Assembly: GCF_017591425.1 (NCBI RefSeq) | Contig: NW_024467121.1 | Span: 21,340,707-21,404,706, forward strand | Length of the DNA: 64,000 nucleotides | DNA from: Ochotona curzoniae | Taxonomy: Eukaryota; Chordata; Mammalia; Lagomorpha; Ochotonidae | Direction of reading: 5' to 3' | Shown: in pieces, positions 21,914-34,154 of the stretch | Layout of the letters: each line of letters opens with the position of its first letter | Position numbering within the stretch: position 1 is the first letter of the stretch | Translations under genes and position numbers: made by a program | The notes under the pieces: generated by a model | What the model saw: the letters and a program-made list of their open reading frames with translations, nothing else | Databases searched by the model: none | Told to the model about the DNA's origin: nothing

Positions 21914-22830
21914 CTGAAGGAGAAAAGGCTACTTCATTTTCTAACCTCTGTGAAGTCTCAGTGATCTTTGGCTTTCTTCTGAATCCCTTGGTTGTTTCAC
22001 TGCAACTGGGGCAGAGAGGGGAAAGAGTGAAGTTCATCGCTACACCCCTTTCTCCACTTGTAACCCCACCCAACCCAACCTAGTTCTCACTAGAGCACAC
22101 TGGCTGCTAGCCATGGCTGCTTGTTAGAATTACGAGGAAGGCCACCCACTAAATCAGAGCTTCTGAGGACGGAATTCAGGTACTGGCAGAATTTTTTAAG
22201 TTCTCTAGGTGAATCTAATGTGCATCACGGTGAGACTGTTGTCTTAATGCAAGAAAAATTAGTTAATTAGGTTATGTGCTAAAATCAATTATTAAAGTTA
22301 TGCCTCACTAAACAAGTGAAAGCTACTAATGTAAATCCTTCTCTGGATAAATAGCAGCAACATTTACATATAAAAGCAATGAAAGGCAAAGTATTCTAAG
22401 AAGCAAAATTTAAAAAGGTATGAGGGGCAAAATCCAGGTATACAATATGCAAGTCATATCTTTTATTTCCTAAAAACAAACCCTGGAAAATTCCTTAGAA
22501 TTGTTAGCATAATTCTCTTAAAAATTCACTTAAGCAAAAAACAGGGGGAACTACAATTATTTCTATGCAATTGAGCTAGAGAATTGGAAAACTCTGCCCC
22601 AAAGACAGTAGTATTTAAAGATGTACAAAACATACCACAAGCTCTCCATTTTTTAACTCTTCTTATGACCCACAAATATATTACATTTACATATATTTTA
22701 TATTTTTAAAATTTAAACAGGTACATATTTCAAAAACAATTTGAATCATAGATATTTTTATGGTGGCCAGCAAGTATTCCAGTTCTGCTGAAATACAAAA
22801 AAAAAAACAAAGTAAAAACAAAAACAAAAA
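21914..22830. other. CNST intron 1 next to exon 2
   Basis: Unique AT-rich sequence with the polypyrimidine tract of the exon 2 acceptor at its left end. No repeat recognised. Confidence 0.45.
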
Positions 22831-22834
22831 AAAC

Positions 22835-22925
22835 CAAAAAATACCACCTCATTCTCTGTTTCTCCTTTTCTCTCTAACCCTGCCTTTCAAATATATAATT
22901 AAATCGCCAAGAAAAAGAAGAAAAA
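22835..22925 (+). mobile_element. CSINE 3' fragment, sense
   Basis: TCTCTGTTTCTCCTTTTC and CCTTTCAAATATATAATTAAATC, after an A-rich tract. Confidence 0.55.
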
Positions 22926-22927
22926 TG

Positions 22928-23262
22928 GGGCCGGCACTGTGGTACAGCTGGGTATCCAGCAACATTGGCATCCCAAACAATGCCATTAGTGTCAGGGCTG
23001 CTTCACCTGCCACCCAGAGCCCAGTTAGCCTGCTCCAATCAGCCTCTGCCAATGCTCCTGCGACAGGAGCAGAGCAAGGCCCAAGTGCTGCGGTCCTTCC
23101 CAACCATGTGGGAGACAGGACAGAGTTGCACACGCCCGGCTTCTTCCTGGCCCAGCCCCAGCCATCATCACCATCTGAGGAGTAAACCAACAGATTAAAG
23201 ATCTCTTTTGTTCTCTCCCTCTCTCTACTTCTGCCACTCAAATAAATAAATACTTTTTAAAA
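22928..23262 (+). mobile_element. CSINE, sense, old subtype
   Basis: GGGGCCGGCACTGTGGTACAG to CACTCAAATAAATAAATAC. The GGGGCCGGCACTGTGG head is the pan-lagomorph form. Confidence 0.85.
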
Positions 23263-23920
23263 AGTGATAAAATTTAAAATTCTTCAAATTAATAAGTAGA
23301 AACACTCTTTAGAAACATGGGGATATAGCAAAAAACTTTAAAATTACGAAGATAAAATAAAATACTGACCCTACACTAGCTGTGTTAGTTTTCAGTACAC
23401 ATTTCAACTATAAGATTTTAACTCAAAGTGTATTGTTGAAGAAACATAAAAATATCTAAATCTGGCTAGTATAATTTGCCTTAAACATATACTACAAATC
23501 TTTACTGATCCTGGTAACATTCTCAGCGGTTTTCTAATCAAGCATTCCAACACATACTTAAATCTGAGACATGAACCAGCGATGTAAATCTAATTCTGTC
23601 TTGCAAACAAATAAATACATCTTTTTTAAATAGGAAAAAAAAAGTCAGATGCAGGGGTTTCAATTTGCATCCCTGCATCTAGTCTGAAAATTAAAAGACC
23701 TACTGTCTGCATTCCTACATATTTCAATTAAAATACCTTAAGACAAGCAACAGGATAAAGTGCCTAATGGGTTTTCTAAACAATAGTTCCACTTCTTTTG
23801 TGATTTTATACATATAATGTTACTTTTGTCTCTATTTTCTTCTTTCCTCTCACCTGATACTATATCAACAGCACTTTAGTTTCCATTAGGTTTGTATGTC
23901 ACTGCATGAAAGCACTTGGC
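23263..23920. other. CNST intron 1, mostly unremarkable
   Basis: Only a short SINE 3' end (about 23570-23640, CAAACAAATAAATACATC) is suggested. Confidence 0.35.
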
Positions 23921-23921
23921 A

Positions 23922-24250
23922 AGATAACCATGGTGGCCTAGCAGTTAAAGTCCTCACCTTGAATGCAGCAGCATCCCTTATGGTCCCTGGTTCTAATCCC
24001 GGCAGTCCTGATTCCCATCCAGCTCCCTGCTTGTGGCCTAGAAAACCAGTTGAGGACAACCCAAAACTTTGGGACCCTGAACCCACATGGGAGACCCAGA
24101 AGGGGCTCCTGGCTCATGGCTCTGGATCAGCTCAGCTCTGACCACTACAGTCACTTGGGGAGTGGACAGAAGATCTTCCTCTCTCTGTCCTCCTCTCTGG
24201 ATATCTGACTTTCCAATGAAAATAAATAAATCTTTCACACAAAAAAAGAA
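23922..24250 (+). mobile_element. CSINE, sense
   Basis: AACCATGGTGGCCTAGCAG to AATAAATAAATCTTTCACAC. Confidence 0.9.
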
Positions 24251-24780
24251 CCATAGGGAGAGAGAAATATGTTCTGTTTGAGAGCTATGGGTTTATCAAT
24301 TAAGACTGCATTCCACATAATTTGCTTATTGGAACAGTTTGCCTGTTCTCTAAGAGTGCTCATGTGAACACTATTCTTATAAAAGAAACAGCGACACATT
24401 ACAATCACTGACACAGGATTAACTTTGGCATATTTTGCCTCTTAAAGGAATGACAGTGAGTGCTAACTAAGCTTGCAGGAAAGTGGCATTTAAAATATGT
24501 ACATAGTAGAAATGTAACTTGACATACCAACTCTCTTTAGCTGAAAAATTTCAAGTGACTATATTGAAAGACGGCTTATCCAAGACATGAAAACCCACAA
24601 AACCTCCTGGAAAGCTTTAAATAAACATAAATAATAATTTAAAATAACAGGCTAATAAGATATTTACATTTTGACCAAAGTAAAAGAAAAATCTCAATTT
24701 CACTGAAGGATTTACTTTTATTTTCTTTCTGTCTTAAAGAATGATGAAATAAAACACATAATTGGTATAATTTTTTTCCC

Positions 24781-25083
24781 AAAGATTTATTTATTTTTAT
24801 TGGAAAGTCAGATATACAGAGAGGAGGAAAAACAAAGAGGAAGATCTTCCATCTGATGATTCACTCCCCAAGTGACTGCAACAGTCTGAGCTATGCTGAT
24901 CCAAAGCCAGGAGCTTCTTCCAGGTTTCCCATGTGGGTGCAGGATCCCAAAGCTTTGGCCATCCTTGATTGCTTTCCCAGGTACAAGCAGGAAGCTGGAT
25001 GGGAAGCGGGGCTGCCAGGATTAGAATCAGTGCCCATATGGGATCCCAGCATGTTAACTGCTAGGATACCGTGCTGGGCCCAA
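24781..25083 (-). mobile_element. CSINE, antisense
   Basis: AAAGATTTATTTATTTTTATTG to GGATACCGTGCTGGGCCC. Similar GGTAT.ATTTTTT sequences flank it. Confidence 0.92.
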
Positions 25084-25107
25084 CACCAGGTATCATTTTT
25101 TAAAGAC

Positions 25108-25374
25108 TTAACATGAAGCCAGAATGATAGCTCAAGTAGCTAATCCTCTATCTACAAGGACCAGATATCTCACATGGGAGCTGATTCATGTCCCAGTTGC
25201 TCCACTTTCCATCCAGCTCCCTGCTTGTGGTCTGAGACAAAAGCCTTGGGACTCTGCACCTGTGTGGGATACCTAGAAGAAGTTCCTGACTCCTGGCTTC
25301 AGATTGGCTTAACTTTCAGCAGTTCCATTCGGGGAATGAGCAAGCAAATGGAAGATTTTTCTCCGTCTCTCCAA
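25108..25374 (+). mobile_element. old CSINE, sense
   Basis: GCCAGAATGATAGCTCAAGTAG to GGAAGATTTTTCTCCGTC. Internal part shortened, and the tail runs into the next copy. Confidence 0.75.
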
Positions 25375-25640
25375 CATTACGGCATGCAGCTTCCTATACA
25401 AGACATGGGTTGGAGCTTCACTTTCAATTCAGTTCTATGCTCATGCATTTGGGAAAGCAGCAGAGGATGGCTCAGGTATTTGGACTCCTGCAACCCAGGC
25501 AGCAGGTGGAGAAGAATTTCTGGTTCCTGGCTTTGGACTGGCACAGCTCCATCCACTGTGGCCAATTAGGGAGTGAACCAGCAGACAAAAGCTCTGTAGT
25601 CTAACTCTACCTTTCAAATAAATAAATCTTAGAAAAGATA
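25375..25640 (+). mobile_element. old CSINE, sense, head degenerate
   Basis: GGGAAAGCAGCAGAGGATGG, GGAGTGAACCAGCAGAC, CTTTCAAATAAATAAATC. Confidence 0.7.
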
Positions 25641-25648
25641 ACACAGGG

Positions 25649-25935
25649 GACCAGAGCGATAACCTAGTGGTTTAAGTTCTCACCTTGTACGTGCCAGGAT
25701 CCCATATGATCGCTGGTTCTTATCCCAGCAGCCCCTCTTCCCATCTGACTCTCTGTTGGGAAAACTCCCTGGCCTGGGAAAGCAGTCGAGGACAGCCCAA
25801 GCCTTGGGACGCTGCACCGGCTATTGTGGTCATTTGGGGAGTGAACCAGTAGATGGAAGATCTTCCCCTCTGTCTCTTTTCCTCTCTGTGTATCTGGCTT
25901 TTCAATAAAAATGAATAAATCTTTAAAAAAAAATA
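25649..25935 (+). mobile_element. CSINE, sense, internal deletion
   Basis: GGACCAGAGCGATAACCTAGTGG to AATGAATAAATCTTTAAAA. Lacks part of the central AGACCCGGAAGAAG region. Confidence 0.9.
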
Positions 25936-26097
25936 ACACACGAGAAGAAATCAGAAGAGAGGGAAGAAAAAAAAAAGAAAAACATTTAGATATAATCATA
26001 TTTTACTGAAAAGCTTTAACAGGCTAAGGGTGTTATTTTCCTGTAATTTGCAGAAATCAAACTCAGGAAATAATACTAAGTTTTTTCTCTTGTTCTT

Positions 26098-26437
26098 TTT
26101 TTTTTTTTAAGATTTATTTTTTATTGGAAAGGCGGATATAGAGAGAGGAGAGACAGAAAGGAAGATCTTCTGTCCGATGATTCACTCCCCAGGCGGCTGC
26201 AATAGCTAGAGCAGCCAATCCGAAGCCAGGAGCCTCTTCCGGGTCTCCCATGTGGGTGCAGGGTCCCAAACCTTTGGGCTGTCCTCAACTGCATTCCCAG
26301 GCCACAGGCAGGGAGCTGGATGGGAAGCGGGGCTGCCGGGATTAGAACCAGCACCCCAGGATTAGAACCGGCACCCATATGGGATCCCGGGCGTGCAAGG
26401 CGAGGACCTTAACCACTGCGCCATCATGCCAGGCCCC
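26098..26437 (-). mobile_element. CSINE, antisense, young, with 20-bp period duplication
   Basis: Exact 12-bp target duplication TCTCTTGTTCTT at 26086-26097 and 26438-26449. GGATTAGAACC.GCACCC occurs twice (26339-26356 and 26359-26376), duplicating the B-box segment. Confidence 0.95.
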
Positions 26438-26589
26438 TCTCTTGTTCTTGAAAGAAGCCAGTCATTCCTAGAATTAAACTTCAACCCTAAACTCAAATTT
26501 GGTGATTTACACTCAAATGAAATAAAAATGTTGACGACTACAGTAGCCAGACCAATCAGGCATTTCATTAATGTCAAGTTCAATTGAGA

Positions 26590-26680
26590 ATGTGTGTGTG
26601 TGTGTGTGTGTGTGCGTTTGTGTGTGTGTGTATGTATATCTGACTTTGTAAAGAAAATAAAACAAATCTTAAAAATTAAT
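26590..26680 (+). repeat. (GT)n microsatellite joined to a CSINE tail
   Basis: About 20 GT units with two interruptions (26590-26632), then TATATCTGACTTTGTAAAG and an A-rich tail like a CSINE 3' end. Confidence 0.75.
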
Positions 26681-26729
26681 AATAAGCTAAAAACGTATTT
26701 AATGAAATAATAAGAGAAAATTTTCCTAA

Positions 26730-27360
26730 TCTGGAGAAGAATTGGGAAACAACATCCAGGAGGGGCACAGAACTCCCAACAGGGTTGACCAAAAGCAATC
26801 TTCACCACGACACATGATAAGCAAGCACTCTTCAATTGAACATAAGGAAAAGATCCTTAAATGTGCACATGAAAACAATCAACTGGCATATAAAGGAATG
26901 CCAATTAAGCTCACAGAAGATCTCTCATAGGAAACTCTACAGGCCAGAAGAGAATGAGCAATATATTCCACAAACTAATAAAAAAAATTTTCAGCCCAGG
27001 ATAATATATCCAGCAAAACTTTCCTTTGTCTTTGAAAATGAAATAAAATTCTTTCACAGTAAAGAAAAGTTAAAAAAATTTGCTTCTTCCAAACCTGTCC
27101 TACAAAGGATAAAGATGTTCTCTTGATAAAGAGGAATAGTACCCAACAAAACCAAAGGCATAAGTGAAGAACATCCCAGTAAAACAACAACAGCAAACTA
27201 AATAAATGAACAACCCATTGCTAAAATGATAGGACCAACTTACCACCCATACATATCAACCCTGAATGTAAATGTCAATCAAATATCACAGATTACTAAA
27301 CTGGATTAAAAAACAAAACCCATCTATTTGTTGCCTACAGGAGCCACATTCCACCAACAA
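26730..27360 (+). mobile_element. L1 relic: end of ORF1 and start of ORF2, sense
   Basis: Frames at 26742 and 26836 read SKHSSIEHKEKILK, YKGMPIKLTEDLS and FQPRIIYPAKLSF, the C-terminal domain of L1 ORF1p, with a frame change between them. After a spacer, TCAACCCTGAATGTAAATG and GGATTAAAAAACAAAACCC match the start of ORF2. Stops and indels make it inactive. Confidence 0.85.
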
Positions 27361-27399
27361 AGATCGGTGGAAATTATATCTCATGAATTTTGATTTTTT

Positions 27400-27620
27400 G
27401 TTATTGTTTCATCTGTTCAAAACACTTTCTTATTAAATTCTTCAATGACTCCTAGATCATACAGTAGCATCATTTTCTTCAAGAAGGTTCTTGATTTTCT
27501 TTTTCATTTATTCAGCAACACATTAGTCATTCAGCAGCATGTTATTTAACTTCATGGTGTTGTTAATTTCTTTTTTTGTCCTGTTGGTGATTTTGTGTTG
27601 TGGCTTTTCATTTAAGGTGA
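27400..27620 (-). mobile_element. L1 ORF2 fragment, antisense
   Basis: CAGCAGCATGTTATTTAACTTC and CATGGTGTTGTTAATTTC match reverse-strand L1 ORF2. It is inverted relative to the L1 piece just before it. Confidence 0.65.
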
Positions 27621-27634
27621 TGTCTAATAGCTGA

Positions 27635-27815
27635 GTAATGGAGGTCTCCCTTATGGGTGCAGAGTCCCAATGCTTTGGGCCGTCCTCGACTGCTTTCACA
27701 AGCAGGGAGCTAGAGAGCAAGTGGGTCTGCTAGGTCACAGCTGGTGCTCCAATGGGATCCAGACGCATGCGAGGTGAGGACTTGAGTCACTAGGCTACTG
27801 TGGCAGGCCCCATTC
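27635..27815 (-). mobile_element. CSINE head half, antisense
   Basis: GGAGGTCTCCCTTATGGGTGC to AGGCTACTGTGGCAGGCCCC. The tail half is absent. Confidence 0.85.
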
Positions 27816-28771
27816 AGGGGTTTTTAAACAATCATTCAATCAACTAAGAGAGCTCTGGCCCATGATATGAATCATTCAATCAACCAGGTTTACATCAGTG
27901 CACTATACAAATGATCCAGTCAACTGTAGTGGCATGGAACACAGATACTCAGTGTAAGCATCACGTACGTTAAACTGTCCAATTAGTAAGAGTTGGCATT
28001 CCACCTAGCATGGAACAACAGAGCCCAGCAAACAGGTCCTTCCAATTTCATGTACAGAAACCAATTAGGGGCAATCAGCTTACTGCCTGAGTTGTAAAAG
28101 CAAGAGCTCATCCTGGAGTGAGATACCATCTTGTGATAAGCATGCTCACTCCCCTTGTGGAACTTCCCATGACCAAGGCCATGGCAGGTCAGATTACAGA
28201 CATGTCCCAGAATATTTCAGAAAACCTAGGCTTATTGTCACCACTTTCTATTGTCTGGGCTGTCATTTTCTATTGATGGCCTGTGGTACATCACCCAATT
28301 CCTAATTCTTACTTGTTGGATAAGTGATACTGTAAGCATTTCATGGCTACAGAAAATATAACTACCACAATTCAATACTGTAAACACCTCCCAAAGCAAA
28401 TAGGTACTACATTCTTTACAAAATAATTTGCATTTTCAGAAAATAAATTCCAGCATCATGCTGCCTTACCTTTTAGTACTTCCCCAAATTCCAAATATAT
28501 CTGGTATTTAATAAAAGTTGAACAGTATTTACAACTAATAAAACTGTCTTCCAGGTATATTTCTAAGTAATTGAATTTCTACATAATAGTACAGACAAAA
28601 AATATCAGGCTGCATTTTTTAAAATAAGAATAAAAAAGTTTTATAGTAAAGACTTAATACTGTTAGTATTTCTTAATATGATAAAAGAAAGGTCACACAA
28701 GAGAGAAGCTATATACTATATGGTGAGAAGATGGGAATATGATAAAATTGGCAACAAAAACTTAAGTATAA
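27816..28771. other. CNST intron 1, no element recognised
   Basis: ATCATTCAATCAAC occurs twice within 50 bases near 27830-27885. Otherwise nothing recognisable. Confidence 0.35.
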
Positions 28772-29098
28772 GGCCTAAGGCGATAGCCTAGTGGCTAAAG
28801 TCCTCGCCTTGCACATACCTGGATACTATATGGGCACTGGTTTGTGTCCCAGCAGCCTCACTTCCCATCCATCTCTCTGCCTGCAGCCTGGAAAGGCAGT
28901 GAAGGATGGCCCAAATTCTTGGGACCCTGAACCCTCATGGGAGACCCAGAAGAAGCTCCTGGCTTCAAAAAAGCTCAGCTCCAGCCGTTGCGGCCACCTA
29001 GGGAGTGAATCAGCAAATGGAAGATTTTCCTTTCTGTCTCTCCTCCTCTTTGTATATATTTGACTTTCCAATAAAAATTTAAAAATCTTTTTTAAAAA
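28772..29098 (+). mobile_element. CSINE, sense
   Basis: AGGCCTAAGGCGATAGCCTAGTGG to ATTTAAAAATCTTTTTTAAAA. Confidence 0.92.
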
Positions 29099-30126
29099 GG
29101 TATAATTATATAAAAGAAAAGGTTAGGAAAATGTGAAAGCAATTATTCTAAAGGAGAAAATATCACATATGACTTTTTATTTATACTGAGAATGCACTCT
29201 TATAAAAATATGAAGAAATTAAATGAAACAAAATGAATCATTCGCCTAAAGCAACCTTGGAACAGATAGTTGAATGAAAGGAAGCATAATTTGTTTCATT
29301 TTCTTCAGTATTCCCTTGCATACTGGGGCTTGTTTCAAGACAGTTTAAGTATCTACAGGGCCTCTGAGTTCAAAAGTCATTACATAAATAAAAACTGCAG
29401 AGCAAAAACTCATCTGTTGGTACATTCCAACAGTGCAAAGGTAACAGTCAGCTCTCCCCTTTCTTCTCATTCCCATATATAAAGGTGTAAAGAAACAAAA
29501 TACAAACAAATTTCTAAAACAGGTACCCTTCATCTTCAGGCACCCAAAAATATGTCATCACATAGTAACAATTTCTAACTTTTGTTTTGCAATTTACAAA
29601 CATCATTATTCAGAAATTTTGCCTCCCTCAGGGTGATGAAACTTTTCAGAACGACTTAAACTGTTCCTAAAAATTAAGGAGATTTCCATTTCACCTGAAG
29701 ATTCAGAGAGGGCGCATCAAAATATACAACGTTATCCATATTAACACACAAGTGCTTCCTTTAGTTAGTTTCACATAGTTAATAACACGCATGTAGAGAC
29801 ATCACAGTCATAAAGGGAAAAAGTCATTTCCTGGGCTAATACACAAGCTGTGTTTGTTTGCCTTTAAATGTTTGTCTGTTGTAAAATCCTACCAGAATCA
29901 TGCATTTGAGCTACAACCAACCTAAAACTGAAAAACATTTCTAGCTTCAGATCATAAACACATACTTTAAAACAAAAAATCCCATAACTCTTACATATTG
30001 TCATGTGTTTTATTAATTCTTAGATTTCAAGTATTTTGCAATAGAACTCATGCTGAAGAGCAGTTTGCCTACACTTTAATCACTAATTAAACAAATAAAA
30101 CTAAACTGTTTTAAAACCAATTTTTG
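29099..30126. other. CNST intron 1, no element recognised
   Basis: Unique AT-rich sequence. A minus-strand open frame at 29345-29533 has no support. Confidence 0.4.
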
Positions 30127-30502
30127 GGCAGAGTCCAGGTAAGTCTGGGCAGGGCCACGGGTGTCTCAATCTCCCAGGCACGTGGCTATGGCTAGGGGAA
30201 GCTACACCGGGCCAGGCTTCCTGCTGGAGATCCTAGCTCCCCGTCCAGGGCTGCCAGGCGGTGGTAAAATCCTAAATTTGTCTAGGCCTGAGGTCTGACA
30301 ATTTCCCCTGTCCACAGCGACCATGCTAAGGGCGGATCCCAGGCAGCTCTGAGCATGCTCAGGACCCTGGTTCCACCCACCGCAGCTATGTTGGTGGAAG
30401 GAATCTAGGTAAGTCTGGGAAGAGGCACCAGTGTCTGAATCTCCCAGCCATGGGATTGTGGCATGGGTACTCTGTGCCAGGCGGCCCAGAGCCAATGGCC
30501 CC
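30127..30502. repeat. GC-rich two-copy repeat, 270-bp spacing
   Basis: GTAAGTCTGGG..GGCAC with GTGTCTnAATCTCCCAG and TG.CAGGC occurs at 30131-30217 and again at 30401-30482, about 80% alike by eye. The GC-rich spacer (TGTCTAGGCCTGAGGTCTG and others) is unlike the AT-rich intron around it. I do not recognise the family. The 5' UTR monomers of an L1 or an old satellite unit are possibilities. Confidence 0.6.
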
Positions 30503-30690
30503 AGCTTCTTATAAATGAAGGTGCTGGGAGGCATTAGTGATGGCTCAGGGGGCAGGAGACCTGGATTGAGTTCCTGGCTGCCCACTCACGGTCCACAACC
30601 CCTCCCACAGTGGTGGGCAATTGGAGAGTAACCGGTGGCTGGCAGTGTTCTCACACTCTGATGTCTTTCTGTCTTCCAAATAAATAAAAA
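30503..30690 (+). mobile_element. old CSINE, sense, shortened
   Basis: GGAGACCTGGATTGAGTTCCTGG and CTTCCAAATAAATAAAAATC. Confidence 0.65.
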
Positions 30691-31985
30691 TCACAAAGCA
30701 AACAACAGTGCTTCCTGTCAGTTCATCACTTAACAACTCACAGATGCTATTCACTAATGTTTCACGGTTTTACACGACTTAGAGACACTTTAATTCTAAA
30801 TTGTCACCTTTCGTTGAAATCAATTTCAAATTTCATCATTTCAATTTAGAATCATTCCAACATAGATGACTATTATTATACATTTTGTAAGAAAGCCAGC
30901 ATATCAGAGAAATCATAAAACATGAGTCTTAGCAGCTACTTTTCCTCCAAGATTTGTCCCAACTTTCATTTCAGATGATTCTACTTTTGTTCCCAAGTTT
31001 ACTGTCACTTTCTGCTTCAACTCTAAAACCAGTATCACTTTGGTGCAATCAGGTCTGTGAGTTTGCAGCCAACTGTTACATATGTAAAAAGAAATGGAAA
31101 CACATTCCCACATTTTCTTCTTCATCTCCTTTACACATTTTATTTTCTACCTTTCCTTTTCTTGAAAAACAGATATAATATTGTCTTCTGAATGGGAACT
31201 GGGCAGTTCTAGGAGATACAATTTACGGAACACAGGTGTTTATTCTTTATCTTTAAGCAGCCACTCTTTGTAACCAAAAGCACATGTCTGGCCAGCGTCC
31301 AAGGTTTAATATGAGGACACAAAACAAATCAATCTCCAAACAGAACTGAACTTTGACCTCAGAAGTCAAGTGTTTTACCTGAGTTCACCAACTATAAGCA
31401 CCGTGAACTAGACCTATTTACTAAACATCAAACAGGGAAGAGACAGAAAGCACAAGTCATTGTTAAGAGTTGATGCTCTAAGCTCAGTTAAAACAAAATG
31501 AATAGTCACTCAGTAAACAAATTAGGAGGTACAGCTACAAACCAGGCCCTGGTTTTCATTCTCCCCCAAAATTTTACTACCAAGAGCCATGTGATAATAA
31601 ATGACATACAAGTTGTTGGAGACTCACAGTTCTTTCCACAGTTACTTGTGCAAAGAGTATAATGTGTGAATATTGAAGATTATAAAATTCTATTATAGAA
31701 AATAAGAAACAAGGAAGGGAGATGAAAATAATTACAGAAACAAACAGCTAGATTAAATATAAAACCTAGATCATTTGTGTGCTAAGTATTGCTAGGATGG
31801 AATTAAAATACAACATCAAATATTCATGACATCATGTTGATAGCACAACATGTTTATGAAGTATAATATTTATATGAAGACAGTTATTTATTGATAACAA
31901 TCACTTTTTGACCTTTATGTTTTCTGCTCAAATGTACATGAAAATCATCTGCTCATCACACAGAACAGCACCAGCCACATCTGCT
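30691..31985. other. CNST intron 1, no element recognised
   Basis: Unique-looking AT-rich sequence. Confidence 0.4.
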
Positions 31986-31994
31986 TGTCCTGGT

Positions 31995-32280
31995 TTAAAA
32001 AAATTTTTTTGTTATTTTATTTGAAAGGCAGATTTACACTGAGAAAAGGAGAGACAGAAAGATTATCACTCTGCTGGTTCACTTCCCAAATGGTAGCTGA
32101 TCTAAAACCAGAAGCCAGGAAGCCAGGAACTTTTCTGGGTCTCCAACATGAGTGTCCGGCACCCAAAGACTTGGGCCATCTTCCACTGCTTTCCCAGGCA
32201 CACTATCAGGGAGCTGAATCAGAAGTGGATGCCAGTGCTGCAGTGGAGGCTTAACTTACTAAACCACAGCACCAAGTCAT
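31995..32280 (-). mobile_element. old CSINE, antisense
   Basis: TTATTTGAAAGGCAGATTTAC to CTAAACCACAGCACCAAGTC. Confidence 0.8.
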
Positions 32281-33477
32281 CCTTACATTTCTCTGACACA
32301 GCAAGTGAGTGTTTGTTCCAGGTACCTTCAGTCAGTTGAACTGCCTTGTTCATCTTCAACTTTGGTCCAAGCCATCAATAAGGAACACTGACAGAGCAGA
32401 GTGAAGTCAGGACATACTATCACTGTATAAACTGTGAACTCGCAGCTCGGAGGTGTGAGTGCAGAGAAAGATGATTAAAATAAAAAAAGAAGAAACAAAC
32501 ATGACAAAATAAAAAGGTGAGCAAGCACAGGTGTGAACAGCAAACAACTGACAAGATTAATACATTGCAGCAGGGAACAGCTTACAGGGAAAGGAATTTA
32601 GACGAGTGCTTTTCACGTTGCCTGTTGCGATTGAGTTTTCCCCACAGTAGGCCACACCAGGGGACAAAAGAGGCTGGGGCAGGGAAGAGATACAAAACAC
32701 AAACTCAATTCTCAAATATTACATTAACATAAAATGTATTGCATCAAAACTCCATGAAAGTTTCTAAGCACTCTCAATTTCTGCAACAATTCCAATGAGG
32801 ACAGGTAAAAAACAGAACACTGTTATCAAACTTGAGTAACACTTTCAGGGAGGAAGAAGTCATTAAGAGCTTTCAAACATGAAGAGTGGAGGACCAGAAC
32901 TGTGTACACAGATAAAGGTGATGGTAATATATAATTACGTGACCGGTTATAGCAGAAATGTATAGAGAGGTAAGATGTGAGACAAGATGCTAATCTAAGA
33001 TGACTGAAGGGAGAACAAAAATGAGGAAGAGTACAGAGGTGAAATTCATAGTTTGGACTAATGAGTAGGTATGGATGGTAAAAAACAGTTTCACGTTTGA
33101 TCTTAAAAAGCAGAGAGACAGCAACAGACTGGAGAGAACACAGGAAGAGAAACGAATCCATTTATCAGGCACCTTCTTTCCAGTTGTGACCTTGTTGGGC
33201 ATCTCTTGTGTCACCACCTCCATACGCAGGCCCCTCCATCTCCCAGTGGTATCAGACAGCAGGTGGTAGATCGATGTAAGAAGGAGAAAAGAGGCATAAT
33301 GGTGACAGGGAAGCTGTGTTTAACTTCACCTTTTGGCTTATGTGAAGGATCAGTAAATTTGATACTTTTACCACATAAATCTAAGTTTCAGTCTCCTAAA
33401 ATTAAATGACATTTATAAGATAGTAACAATTCTATACTTGACTGAGAAAAAAAAAGAAAAAAGAAAAAACATTTACA
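32281..33477. other. CNST intron 1, no element recognised
   Basis: A 111-codon minus-strand open frame (32826-33161) has no family similarity or splice support that I can see. Confidence 0.4.
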
Positions 33478-33818
33478 GGTCTGGCACAATGGCCCAGTGG
33501 CTAAAGTCCTCACCTTGAATGCACCAGGATCCCATATGGGCGCCGATTCTAATCCCGGCAGCTCCACTTCCCATCTAGCTCCCTACTTGTGGCCTGGAAA
33601 GGCAGTCAAGCACAGCCCAAAGCTTTGGGACCCTGCACCCATATGGGAGACCTGGAGGAGCTTCTAGGCTCCTTGCTTCGGATCGGCGCAGTACCGGCTA
33701 TTGTGGTCACTTGGAAAGTGAATCACTGCACGGAAGATCTTCTTTTCTGTCTCTCCTCCTCTCTGTATATCTGCCTTTGCAATAATAAATAAATAAATAA
33801 ATATTTTTAAAAAAGATT
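33478..33818 (+). mobile_element. CSINE, sense, with (AATA)n tail
   Basis: GGTCTGGCACAATGGCCCAGTGG to ATAATAAATAAATAAATAAATA. Confidence 0.93.
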
Positions 33819-33861
33819 TATAAAAAAAATGTTTGCAAACATCTTTTAAACTTTAACTGTA

Positions 33862-34052
33862 AAATAAACTTCAGCCTGCAGCATAGGTATCCCATAAGGG
33901 CAACAGTTTGTGTCCCAGCTACCCTACTTCCAATCCAGTTCCCTTCTTATGGTCTGGGAAAAGTAGTGAAGGATTGCTCAAGTCCTTGCATGGAAGATTT
34001 CTCTCTCATTCTCTATAACTCTGTTTTCAAATAAAAATATCTCTTAAAACAA
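33862..34052 (+). mobile_element. old CSINE, sense, centre deleted
   Basis: GGTATCCCATAAGGGCAACAG joins early to the TGGAAGATTTCTCTC tail. Confidence 0.7.
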
Positions 34053-34154
34053 AAAAGGCAATTTGCGAAACTTTACTTTAGGTCCCCTACAAAATTTTTA
34101 AAAATAAACAAAACTATAAGCTTTCATCAAAGTCACAAAGCACAGTTTATCACC

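Noticed and set aside
26742..27126. Open frames that could look like a gene for an RNA-binding protein
   Set aside because: They are two frames of a decayed L1 ORF1 and carry its signature motifs.
32826..33161. 111-codon minus-strand open frame in CNST intron 1
   Set aside because: No phase-compatible splice sites, no recognisable family, and a hydrophobic low-complexity composition.
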